5,429 bases of DNA, from the NCBI GenBank assembly GCA_937899305.1, contig CALDJV010000702.1, positions 1-5,429 on the forward strand, written 5' to 3'. This DNA is from an uncultured Cytophagaceae bacterium. Its GTDB lineage: Bacteria > Bacteroidota > Bacteroidia > Cytophagales > Microscillaceae. Below are positions 1 through 5,429 of this stretch, one piece after another. Made by a program: the position numbers and the translations under genes. The notes under the pieces are model-generated. The model had not been told where the DNA came from. It did no database searches and was given only the letters and a program-made list of their open reading frames with translations. Within the stretch, counting starts at the first letter, position 1, and each line of letters begins with the position of its first letter.

Positions 1-67
1 CAAGTTTAGCTAGACAGACTAGAGCCGCGGCATTTTTTGTTTCGTTCCGTCCCTCCTAGCTGGCCCA

Positions 68-82
68 ATATCCACTGGATAT
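68..82. repeat. Short perfect inverted repeat ATATCC-ACT-GGATAT
   Basis: The 6-base arms at 68-73 and 77-82 are exact reverse complements separated by ACT. No T-tract follows on either strand, so it is not an obvious intrinsic terminator. It could be a protein-binding dyad or part of a dispersed repeat, and 6-base arms can also arise by chance. Confidence 0.3.
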
Positions 83-180
83 CGTCCTGCTGTAGAAAAA
101 AATGAAAGGCTTAATGAAACCTAGTTGTTCATATTTTAACCTGAATTCTGCAACTGGTATTTATTAAAAATAAACAAATT

Positions 181-201
181 TTTGACCTGCGAAAGGTCAG
201 A
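181..201 (+). promoter_or_regulatory. Small hairpin in the leader of the receiver-like gene
   Basis: TTTGACCT (181-188) pairs with AGGTCAGA (194-201) around a GCGAA loop, giving eight pairs including one G-U. It lies 44 bases before the preferred ATG at 245. If transcription starts upstream of it, it would form in the 5' untranslated region. The structure is seen directly; any regulatory role is inference. Its presence also argues that the TTG at 182 is not the real start of the downstream gene. Confidence 0.3.
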
Positions 202-244
202 TCATAAGTCAAAACAATCATTTTACTCCTTAAAAACTTATTCT

Positions 245-583
245 ATGGAACCTCGCATACTCATTATTGACCACAATATTACTGTGATTAACATCTTGAT
301 TCATGAATTACAGAAGTTTGGTCGTAGTGTAATAGGGGCCGCTGAACGTACCGATATTCAACGCTTGTTGCAATTGCATAATCCTGATTTTGTGGTGATT
401 AGTGGTAACTTGTCTGATATAGAACGAGATCAATTGTTGGTATACTTACTCAATATCAAAGCCGATCTAAAAGTACATTTGGTAGAAAAGAAAGCCCAAC
501 CAAGTCCTTATGACTTGATAGAATTTACTAATAAAAAAGCAGTAGAGTGGAAAATTGAGCGAAAATTGGGCAAAAAGTTTTAA
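245..583 (+). CDS. Small degenerate receiver-like (CheY-fold) protein
   Basis: This 112-residue protein has the length and rhythm of a stand-alone response-regulator receiver domain. It opens with strand ILIID (5-9), where Asp9 matches the first acidic-pocket position, but the usual second acidic residue is His10. The strand DFVVIS (48-53) fits the place of the phospho-acceptor Asp, yet Ser53 is found there. Lys82 after the strand KVHLV could be the conserved lysine. I infer a pseudo-receiver that cannot be phosphorylated in the usual way and may act through protein contacts. There is no output domain and no signal peptide. I chose ATG 245 over TTG 182 because the 21 extra residues look unrelated to the fold and would cover a leader hairpin. 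The next gene starts 9 bases downstream, so the two are probably co-transcribed. The receiver assignment rests on pattern only. Confidence 0.6.
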   Translation: MEPRILIIDHNITVINILIHELQKFGRSVIGAAERTDIQRLLQLHNPDFVVISGNLSDIERDQLLVYLLNIKADLKVHLVEKKAQPSPYDLIEFTNKKAVEWKIERKLGKKF

Positions 584-592
584 GTTACTTAC

Positions 593-1462
593 ATGCAAGC
601 ATTACCTCATTGGTATATCGCAAGAATAGCCTACTTTCAAGCATTGGGCTTTTTTCAAAATATGGGTACTGATACCCACACCATTGCCCATTCTATTTTT
701 GATGCATCCATCGAGCATTACTATGGTCCTATATTAGATTTGGCTCAGCATGAATTCTTAGATCAGATTTTATTGTCTTACGACACCCAACGTACTTGGT
801 TTATTGAAGATTTTATGGTTTTGGGCCACGAGCCTGCTTTTCGTAATCATTTTTACCCAGCCGTTTTTCATAGATTGAGTCAACTCACGAATGGGATTTT
901 CCAACCAAAGAACCTGACTATCGAGCAATGTGGTTATTGCCAAGGTCGTGACAAAAGGCTACAGATAAGCTTTGAATGGGAAAGTCAAGTCCATCAATTG
1001 ATATTTTGCATCGATTCAGAAATGCTTATACTCAATTTTTTGGATGCAATCAATGAGTTATTGATGGCTAAAGGCGATTGTTTTCGCGTATGGCAAGAGA
1101 GTTACGGAAACTGTCTGGTATTGTTTATTCCCCTAGAAACTGCCCAAATCCTCGAAATTCAACAAGGTTGGGAATTTAGCTCATTGGCTTATTATTGGTT
1201 TGATATGGCTCAGTACGTCCACAAACAACAACAAAATGAAAGTGCGTTTGAGTATTATCGTAAGGCATTTGAAAAAATAACTCATGACCCTCATATAGGT
1301 TCTGAATTTGCCCTGTTTTTATCAGACTATCATCGTTACACTGAAGCTCAGGTCGTATATGAACAAACTATAGAACGCCTTCAAACCAAGCCAAACCTCA
1401 ATACTACAGAGCAATGGTGGGTAAAATACCTATCGGATTTACTTAAAAAACTTGGTGATTAG
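593..1462 (+). CDS. Unrecognised protein with a TPR-like C-terminus
   Basis: I do not recognise this 289-residue family. Residues 1-190 are rich in aromatics (Trp, Tyr, Phe) and look like a mixed alpha/beta domain, with strand-like stretches near 122-142 and 172-180. One CxxC pair (Cys113-Gly-Tyr-Cys116) is present, with no second pair nearby, so zinc binding is uncertain. Residues about 198-265 form two helical hairpins with TPR spacing (AYYWFDMAQYV..., then HIGSEFALFLSDY...), suggesting a protein-interaction module. There is no signal peptide or membrane segment, so it is probably cytoplasmic. It begins 9 bases after the stop of the receiver-like gene with no clear Shine-Dalgarno sequence, which fits translational coupling and a shared role. 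A partnership in which the pseudo-receiver docks onto this protein is a guess from adjacency. Confidence 0.7.
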   Translation: MQALPHWYIARIAYFQALGFFQNMGTDTHTIAHSIFDASIEHYYGPILDLAQHEFLDQILLSYDTQRTWFIEDFMVLGHEPAFRNHFYPAVFHRLSQLTNGIFQPKNLTIEQCGYCQGRDKRLQISFEWESQVHQLIFCIDSEMLILNFLDAINELLMAKGDCFRVWQESYGNCLVLFIPLETAQILEIQQGWEFSSLAYYWFDMAQYVHKQQQNESAFEYYRKAFEKITHDPHIGSEFALFLSDYHRYTEAQVVYEQTIERLQTKPNLNTTEQWWVKYLSDLLKKLGD

Positions 1463-1606
1463 CTTTATTTTAGGCCAATCATTATCCAGATAATTTACCC
1501 AAAATCATTTTTACGATTTTAATCTAAATACATTGTCAATTCACTGTATATCAGCACAGACCAACTTTGCAACTGCCATCAATTTAACAAAACTAAAAAG
1601 TGAGGT
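1463..1606. other. Intergenic region before the ATP-grasp gene
   Basis: There is no coding potential here. Two AT-rich dyads are visible: ATTATC-CA-GATAAT (1481-1494) and AAAATC/GATTTT around an 8-base loop (1501-1520). Either could be a weak end signal for the upstream gene or a binding site; neither has a proper GC stem. CAACTTTG at 1562-1569 differs from the Bacteroidota TAnnTTTG consensus by one base, but no TTG lies at the expected 19-base distance. GAGG at 1602-1605 is only one base from the ATG at 1607, too close to be a normal Shine-Dalgarno site. Confidence 0.4.
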
Positions 1607-2773
1607 ATGTATCTGTTAGACAAACCATTCGTTTCAGATTTTTTGATTCAGACAATCAAAGAAAAAAGGTATAAGGTAGTTGCTACCAAAGCAGCCAAGG
1701 AACTAGTTTCGGACCAGGCATTAGAGTGGATAAGTGAAGAAGAGGCGTCGATGATCCTGAAACAGTATCCTACTGAGCCTATATATTCAAATTCGGAAAA
1801 TGCACTAAGCTGGATTACCCAACATTTAGGCGAGCACGAGTTATCTAAACAAATTGATCTATTCAAAGACAAGGTCAAGTTCCGAGCGTTTACCAAACAT
1901 CTATTTCCTGATTTTTATTTTGAGCAAATAAAACTGGAAGACATTCAAAAGCGATCACCAGAAAACCTTTCCTTTCCATTGGTCATTAAACCATCCATTG
2001 GTTTTTTTAGCATTGGGGTACACATTGTGGCCAATGAACAAGATTGGGCTCAAGTCCAAGACAAACTGAAACCGGAGAAGCTCAACAGTTTGTTTCCAGC
2101 AAATGTGCTCAATACGAACCACTTTATCATAGAAGAATTTATTGAAGGAGAGGAGTATGCGGTAGATTATTATTACAATGATGTGGGAGAAGTAGTATTG
2201 TTAAATGTGATGCATCATTTGTTTTCATCGGGTAAGGATACCAGCGACCGGGTATATACAACTTCAAAGGAAATCATTACCAAACATCAGTCTAATATTG
2301 AAGATTTTTTGGGAAAAATTGGCCATCAGTTAAACTTGAAGAAATTTCCCGCACACGCAGAAGTAAGGATAGATGCCTCGGGTAAAATCGTACCTATTGA
2401 AATAAACCCATTGCGGTTTGGAGGTTGGTGTACCACGGGTGATTTACTGGGTGTAACTCTAGGTTTCAACTCGTATCAATGCTTTGTTGAAAATAAGCGT
2501 CCTGATTGGGAAACTATATTTGAAGGCAAAGAAGATAAAAAGTACAGTGTGGTTATTCTGGATAACAGCACTGGTGTTGCCCCTAATGATATTGAGGCAT
2601 TTAATTACTCCGAATTAGCAAATCATTTTGAAAATCCAATGCTGGTAAGAAAATTAGACATTGATGAGTATCCTATATTCGGATTTGTATTTGCGGAAAC
2701 CCTCGCAAATAATACCCAAGAATTAACGCATATCTTGAAGGATGACTTGAAAAAATACCTGATACTTAAGTAA
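1607..2773 (+). CDS. ATP-grasp domain carboxylate-amine ligase-like enzyme
   Basis: This 388-residue protein has the ATP-grasp layout: an N-terminal domain (1-85), a first ATP-contacting Lys (Lys89 in FKDKVKFR), a second in FPLVIKPS (Lys128), the adenine/ribose segment IIEEFIEGEEY (174-184, with Glu176 and Glu183 as likely contacts), and the metal-binding end AEVRID...PIEINPLRFGG. Glu252, Glu265 and Asn267 match the three Mg ligands by spacing (13 residues between the two Glu, as in D-Ala-D-Ala ligase), and Arg270 is a likely substrate-binding residue. All key residues are intact, so it should be active. The family joins a carboxylate to an amine or similar nucleophile via an acyl-phosphate. 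The substrate is unknown. A C-terminal domain of about 100 residues (290-388) follows. An in-frame TGA at 1601-1603 makes ATG 1607 the earliest ATG start. It stands alone, with no obvious peptide precursor or partner gene beside it. Confidence 0.85.
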   Translation: MYLLDKPFVSDFLIQTIKEKRYKVVATKAAKELVSDQALEWISEEEASMILKQYPTEPIYSNSENALSWITQHLGEHELSKQIDLFKDKVKFRAFTKHLFPDFYFEQIKLEDIQKRSPENLSFPLVIKPSIGFFSIGVHIVANEQDWAQVQDKLKPEKLNSLFPANVLNTNHFIIEEFIEGEEYAVDYYYNDVGEVVLLNVMHHLFSSGKDTSDRVYTTSKEIITKHQSNIEDFLGKIGHQLNLKKFPAHAEVRIDASGKIVPIEINPLRFGGWCTTGDLLGVTLGFNSYQCFVENKRPDWETIFEGKEDKKYSVVILDNSTGVAPNDIEAFNYSELANHFENPMLVRKLDIDEYPIFGFVFAETLANNTQELTHILKDDLKKYLILK

Positions 2774-2790
2774 AAAATAGGAACTTACTT

Positions 2791-2826
2791 AACACCACGT
2801 ACCTTGGTTTAAGAGTACGTGGTGTT
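2791..2826. terminator. Strong hairpin between convergent genes
   Basis: AACACCACGTAC (2791-2802) and GTACGTGGTGTT (2815-2826) are perfect 12-base complements. CTT (2803-2805) and AAG (2811-2813) extend the stem by three pairs past a one-base bulge, leaving a GGTTT loop. It sits between the stops of the ATP-grasp gene (+) and the peptidase gene (-), so it probably ends transcription from one or both sides. No T-tract follows directly; on the minus strand a run of six T (2778-2773) lies about 12 bases beyond the stem, and on the plus strand there is none. The structure is certain; the termination role is inferred from position. Confidence 0.65.
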
Positions 2827-2885
2827 GGTGATGATCATGTTACTTCACCTTTTGTAACCTGATGACACCTTGATTTTAATCCTGC

Positions 2886-3860
2886 CTACCTTACCTTCAC
2901 TCTACTCGGAGTATCTTTACCACTCACAATGCCTCTCACTCCCAAAGCCACCGCTTTTATCATTTCGGTAAGGTTTTGCAAATCCAGGGTTTTTACCTCG
3001 TCGCTCACCTGATGATAATGTTTGTCATTGGCAATGTCTACCGAAGAAATCGTATGGGCAGGAATGCCATGTCTCGCCAAGGCATAATTGTCGGACCGTC
3101 GGAATAAATTGTAGCCAATGTAAGGATCAGGGTGAAAAGTAAATCCAGTACCTTGAGCATTTCTTTGTAATATTTTACCCAAATCAGAACGCGTATAACC
3201 AGTAATAAAAGCGCCTTTTCGGCCAAACCTGGAGGGCTTGCCTACCATCTCAATGTTTACTCCAGCTACAAACTGCTTAAGTTCGTTTTTTTTGAATTGT
3301 TTGCCAAAATAACGAGATCCTACCAGCCCCATTTCTTCGGCAGTAAAGGCCACAAACATCAAAGTACGCTGGTTGTTGTTGAGGGCTTTGAAATAATAGG
3401 CCAAGCTAATAACCGCGGTTACTCCCGAAGCATCATCGTCGGCTCCATTGGCAATCGAATCACCTTTGACTCCTGAACGAATCCCCAGGTGATCGTAATG
3501 GGCAGAAAACACCACAATTTCATTACGGGTTTCCTCGCTTTTGCTTTTACCGGGTAAAATACCAATCACATTGAGCATTTCTTGTTTGTTGTGGGAAAAC
3601 GTTTGGTAAAAATCCTTGATTCCCTGTCCTTTAGGAGATTCAAGTCCCACTTTTTTGAACTCATTGCGGATAAATGCAGCTGCTTTTTTTTCTCCCTCAG
3701 TGCCTGCTTTTCGTCCCATCATTGCATCAGAAGCCAGGATGGATATGATTCGAGTGACTTCTTTTTGTTCGATTTTCACCTTGGGCTTTTGTGCATTTGC
3801 ACAAGAGGTGAGCCCACTGAAAATCAGGCAATAAAAGAGAGACTGAGTAGCTATTTTCAT
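2886..3860 (-). CDS. M28-family zinc metallopeptidase, probable lipoprotein
   Basis: This 324-residue protein has a signal sequence ending in the lipobox LTSC (17-20), so Cys20 is probably lipidated and the enzyme held in the outer membrane or periplasm. The two-zinc M28 site is complete: His121 in AHYDHLG, bridging Asp141 in GADDDASG, catalytic Glu175 and zinc-binding Glu176 in TAEEMG, Glu204 in NIEMVG, and His283 in HYHQVSDE. Glu204 stands where Asp is common (as in the Aeromonas aminopeptidase), a conservative change. The family removes N-terminal residues from peptides or, in some members, hydrolyses other amide bonds; the exact substrate cannot be read here. No PA domain is present, and the length fits a compact M28 catalytic domain. 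ATG 3860 is chosen because it directly gives the signal peptide. It lies 38 bases after the DUF4476-like gene on the same strand, so the two are probably co-transcribed. Confidence 0.92.
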   Translation of the reverse strand: MKIATQSLFYCLIFSGLTSCANAQKPKVKIEQKEVTRIISILASDAMMGRKAGTEGEKKAAAFIRNEFKKVGLESPKGQGIKDFYQTFSHNKQEMLNVIGILPGKSKSEETRNEIVVFSAHYDHLGIRSGVKGDSIANGADDDASGVTAVISLAYYFKALNNNQRTLMFVAFTAEEMGLVGSRYFGKQFKKNELKQFVAGVNIEMVGKPSRFGRKGAFITGYTRSDLGKILQRNAQGTGFTFHPDPYIGYNLFRRSDNYALARHGIPAHTISSVDIANDKHYHQVSDEVKTLDLQNLTEMIKAVALGVRGIVSGKDTPSRVKVR

Positions 3861-3898
3861 AGTAGTAATACAAGAAAGATGGAGTCATCAGAATGTCG

Positions 3899-4729
3899 TT
3901 ATTTCTGACTATTGACAAAATATACGAAACTGTTTCGGTTACTTGGGAATTTAAAAAATCGCTTTAAACTCATATAATTTTTTTTGTCTACGGTATAATT
4001 GTAAGCAAACTTGGCGATCCTCAACGCGGTTTCTTCATAATTAAACTGTCTTAATATTCCTTTGACTTGCACCACTGATAGACAACGGTACTGTTGTAAC
4101 AAACGTCGAGCGGTACTTTCTTTGATATTATTCGAATAAATATTGCGCACTTTTCTACGCATCGTTTTGTACTCGGCCTCACTAATTGGTGACAAACAAG
4201 GAGGGTTGGTAATTTTAGGAGGGGTATTGTTGTTGTTTGAATTATTGTTATTGGAATTATTATTCGAGTTGTTGTTATTGTTGTTTCCTCCTGAGTTATT
4301 CTTTTGGCTGCGGACAAATTGCAAAAAAGCATTGGTGGTATCATCTCTTTCCAATATTTGGGAAGCTTGACCATAATTCAACGCATCATAAACATGAGAA
4401 TGGGCCTGTTTTAGAAAATTGAGCCGATTGTTGTCATCACCCAATAAACTACCCAATTTCATAATTTGGGCTACCGACAAGCAGTTATCTTTAAGTACCT
4501 CGGTTGCAATCAACATTTTTTGGGCTTCGTCTTGAGTATTGAATACCTGTCGAGCCAAAGGAATAAAAATCGCTTCAGCCATGGGCAAATCACAGTTTCG
4601 CACTCCATTGTACCCATTGTATTCTGGATAATTGAGGTCAGGAAATTTTAGGGAATCGGTTTGGGCAAATCCTGCTTGTTGCCCTATCAGGTTCGTAATT
4701 ATTAATAACAAAAATAGGTACTTCATCAT
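3899..4729 (-). CDS. Secreted protein with two DUF4476-like domains and Asn-rich linker
   Basis: This 276-residue protein starts with a signal peptide (hydrophobic core YLFLLLIITNLIG, likely cleavage after Ala22), so it acts outside the cytoplasm. Two similar helical units follow, at about 46-142 and 178-276. Each opens with a Cys (Cys46, Cys178), has a second one 37-38 residues on at the start of the shared motif CLSVxQ (Cys83, Cys216), and ends in a helix with FLQFVRSQ or FVYFVNSQ. This resembles the DUF4476 family common in Bacteroidota; function is unknown. A linker of mostly Asn and some Ser (144-168) separates the units. The paired Cys suggest one disulfide per domain. ATG ATG begins the frame; either may be used, and no Shine-Dalgarno is visible. 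A promoter about 100 bases upstream and the peptidase 38 bases downstream suggest an operon of these two. The family name is from memory of its pattern and was not searched. Confidence 0.85.
   Translation of the reverse strand: MMKYLFLLLIITNLIGQQAGFAQTDSLKFPDLNYPEYNGYNGVRNCDLPMAEAIFIPLARQVFNTQDEAQKMLIATEVLKDNCLSVAQIMKLGSLLGDDNNRLNFLKQAHSHVYDALNYGQASQILERDDTTNAFLQFVRSQKNNSGGNNNNNNSNNNSNNNNSNNNNTPPKITNPPCLSPISEAEYKTMRRKVRNIYSNNIKESTARRLLQQYRCLSVVQVKGILRQFNYEETALRIAKFAYNYTVDKKNYMSLKRFFKFPSNRNSFVYFVNSQK
4226..4300 (-). repeat. Low-complexity AAC/AAT codon tract (Asn-rich linker)
   Basis: This stretch encodes residues 144-168 of the secreted DUF4476-like protein, almost all Asn broken by Ser and two Gly. 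AAC and AAT codons are mixed and several AGT/TCG-type Ser codons interrupt, so it is not a pure trinucleotide repeat, but it could still change length by slippage. The neighbouring paralogue has a much shorter, non-poly-Asn linker (about residues 49-59), so the linker differs greatly between the two copies. Confidence 0.8.
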
Positions 4730-4774
4730 TGTATTTGATAGGTTTAGTTTATCAGGTCATCTCGACTTCTAATA

Positions 4775-4794
4775 TAACGAACTACTTATCGTTA
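4775..4794 (-). promoter_or_regulatory. Small dyad in the predicted leader of the secreted DUF4476-like gene
   Basis: TAACGA (4775-4780) and TCGTTA (4789-4794) are exact complements around an 8-base loop. If transcription begins near 4825, this lies inside the 5' untranslated region, about 45 bases before the start codon. A second weaker dyad, TGATA/TATCA (4736-4754), sits just before the start. Both are short and may be chance; a role in mRNA stability or translation is speculative. Confidence 0.25.
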
Positions 4795-4831
4795 AAGGTC
4801 TGTAATGGATCAATTGCTAAGGAACATTTGC

Positions 4832-4861
4832 CAAATATATTTTAGACTCCTGGAAAGTCAA
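4832..4861 (-). promoter_or_regulatory. Bacteroidota-type promoter for the DUF4476-like/peptidase operon
   Basis: On the minus strand TTG (4861-4859) is followed after 19 bases by TATATTTG (4839-4832). This matches the -33 and -7 (TAnnTTTG) elements with the spacing known for the Bacteroidota primary sigma factor. The same bases also read TTGACT-N16-TATATT, close to a general sigma-70 promoter. It points leftward, with the likely start near 4825 and a leader of about 95 bases before ATG 4729. It is the best-formed promoter in the window and suggests that this gene is transcribed independently of the upstream paralogue. Confidence 0.65.
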
Positions 4862-4890
4862 GCCTGACAGGTTTTGAAAATCCATCAGGC
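4862..4890 (-). terminator. Hairpin downstream of the truncated paralogue
   Basis: GCCTGA (4862-4867) pairs with TCAGGC (4885-4890); inside, after a two-base mismatch on each side, GGTTTT pairs with AAAATC (one G-T) around a very tight loop. It lies 47 bases beyond the stop of the gene at 4937 and is immediately followed by the -33 element of the next promoter. No strong T-run follows, so if it terminates it is not a classical intrinsic terminator. It contains CCTGACAGG, itself nearly palindromic, so it may also be a decayed copy of a dispersed intergenic repeat. Confidence 0.45.
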
Positions 4891-4936
4891 CTAAGTATTT
4901 GATAAATAGCATTTTAAGATCACTACGTAATGTCCA

Positions 4937-5407
4937 TTACTTGTTCTTACTTCCTAAGAACTTTATAAACTTTTGCTTATCAAAATAAGATCGTATGCTA
5001 CTTTCCAGCAAATAGTGATCTTTGGGCTTGTGGGCATAGTCGTACGCAAATTTCGCAAACTCTAGCTGATCGAAAGTCAACTCCCCGATTACTTTTCTGA
5101 GCTGGGCGACACTAAAACATTTCTTTTTAATTTGGAAAATGGTTTTTGCTTTTCTCAATTTATCCGCTCGAAAATGGGATTTTCGGATCTGACTGAAGAT
5201 TTGATTGAACTCAATGTCGGTAGCCAAACAAGAGGGTTGCTCTCCCGCGTTGGTACCTGTATTGGTCTTCAAAAATTGATTAAACGCTTGTTGATTGTTG
5301 TAATTGGTAAGCGCTACCTTGGCCGAAGCATAGTTGCCTATATCATAAATTCTCTTGCTTGCTCCCTTCAGTAACTCTAAGGGATGAAACAAAAATAAGT
5401 TTCCCAA
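4937..5407 (-). CDS. DUF4476-like two-domain protein, 5' part missing or frameshifted
   Basis: The open frame gives 156 residues with a TTG as the only possible start and no Met anywhere else, which suggests it is the 3' part of a longer gene. Residues 1-48 match the last half of a first DUF4476-like unit (compare LLKGASKRIYD...FNQFLKTN with the paralogue's FLKQAHSHVYD...FLQFVRSQ). A short linker (49-59) and a complete second unit (60-156) follow, with Cys60 and Cys97 37 residues apart and the motif CFSVAQLRK. No signal peptide is seen because the N-terminus is absent. A TAG at 5419-5417 closes the frame upstream, while the adjacent frame reads IQIRNI, just the residues expected before LGNL. 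So the gene appears to continue off the right edge in another frame: a pseudogene or a sequencing error. It is a tandem paralogue of the gene at 4729-3899. Confidence 0.7.
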   Translation of the reverse strand: MGNLFLFHPLELLKGASKRIYDIGNYASAKVALTNYNNQQAFNQFLKTNTGTNAGEQPSCLATDIEFNQIFSQIRKSHFRADKLRKAKTIFQIKKKCFSVAQLRKVIGELTFDQLEFAKFAYDYAHKPKDHYLLESSIRSYFDKQKFIKFLGSKNK

Positions 5408-5429
5408 TTTATGTTTCTAATTTGTATAA

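Larger units (their letters stand above)
1..244. other. Non-coding left edge and leader of the first operon
   Basis: I see no supported gene here. By hand count the first 100 bases are 48% G+C, while 101-240 are about 28%, so there is a sharp change near position 95. The GC-richer part contains the 8-base palindrome GCCGCGGC (24-31), a CTAG-ACAGA-CTAG dyad (10-22) and an ATATCC/GGATAT dyad (68-82). It may be the end of an upstream gene or an intergenic repeat. The AT-rich part is presumably the promoter and leader of the gene at 245, but I could not find a convincing TTG/TAnnTTTG pair; the nearest is AATTTTTG at 177-184 without a good upstream element. Confidence 0.5.

Noticed and set aside
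102..167. 21-codon ATG reading frame in the leader
   Set aside because: It is too short, has no ribosome site and no recognisable peptide character. It could be a leader peptide, but nothing in the sequence supports that.
182..244. TTG-initiated 21-residue N-terminal extension of the receiver-like protein
   Set aside because: The extra residues show no match to the fold, and ATG 245 directly precedes the first beta strand as in typical receivers. The region also forms a leader hairpin.
1562..1569. CAACTTTG as a -7 promoter element for the ATP-grasp gene
   Set aside because: It has one mismatch to TAnnTTTG and no TTG at about 19 bases upstream; the nearest TTG (1533-1535) is 26 bases away.
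1602..1605. GAGG as Shine-Dalgarno site for the ATP-grasp gene
   Set aside because: It lies only one base from the ATG, while functional sites need about 5-9 bases; no other gene in the window shows one.
3582..3908. Plus-strand open frame opposite the peptidase N-terminus
   Set aside because: It is antisense to a complete M28 gene with an intact signal peptide and shows no independent coding evidence.
4143..4370. Plus-strand Leu-rich open frame
   Set aside because: It is the antisense shadow of the Asn-rich linker: AAC/AAT codons read backwards give Leu/Val/Phe-like codons. The minus-strand frame has a signal peptide and recognisable domains.

Overview
This AT-rich window looks like chromosomal DNA of a member of the Bacteroidota, most likely a Cytophagales-type marine or gliding bacterium. 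That is inferred from several signals: starts without Shine-Dalgarno sequences, a TTG-N19-TATATTTG promoter of the Bacteroidota type, secreted proteins resembling the DUF4476 family, and a lipoprotein-type M28 peptidase. No gene symbol can be assigned with confidence, and no database search was possible.

Layout. Positions 1-244 hold no supported gene. The first 100 bases are clearly more GC-rich than the AT-rich leader that follows. On the + strand, 245-583 encodes a small degenerate receiver-like (CheY-fold) protein and 593-1462, only 9 bases downstream, an unrecognised protein with a TPR-like C-terminus; they probably form one transcript. After a 144-base gap, 1607-2773 (+) encodes a stand-alone ATP-grasp ligase of unknown substrate. 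A strong hairpin at 2791-2826 separates it from the convergent minus-strand block.

On the minus strand, read right to left, are three genes: a two-domain DUF4476-like protein whose N-terminal half is missing or frameshifted at the window edge (5407-4937); a complete secreted paralogue with two DUF4476-like domains joined by an Asn-rich linker (4729-3899); and an M28 zinc metallopeptidase lipoprotein (3860-2886). A hairpin after the first of these directly abuts a well-formed promoter for the second, so the second gene and the peptidase (38-base gap) look like an envelope operon. Each complete DUF4476-like domain carries a Cys pair 37-38 residues apart, suggesting one disulfide per domain.

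Functionally, the left half is cytoplasmic (pseudo-receiver, TPR protein, ATP-grasp enzyme) and the right half is exported. No mobile element, CRISPR array, tRNA or rRNA was seen. Nothing clearly amounts to a new defence or biosynthetic system. The points most worth following up are the repeated Cys-paired domain family with its apparently broken copy, the pseudo-receiver/TPR pair, and the orphan ATP-grasp enzyme.
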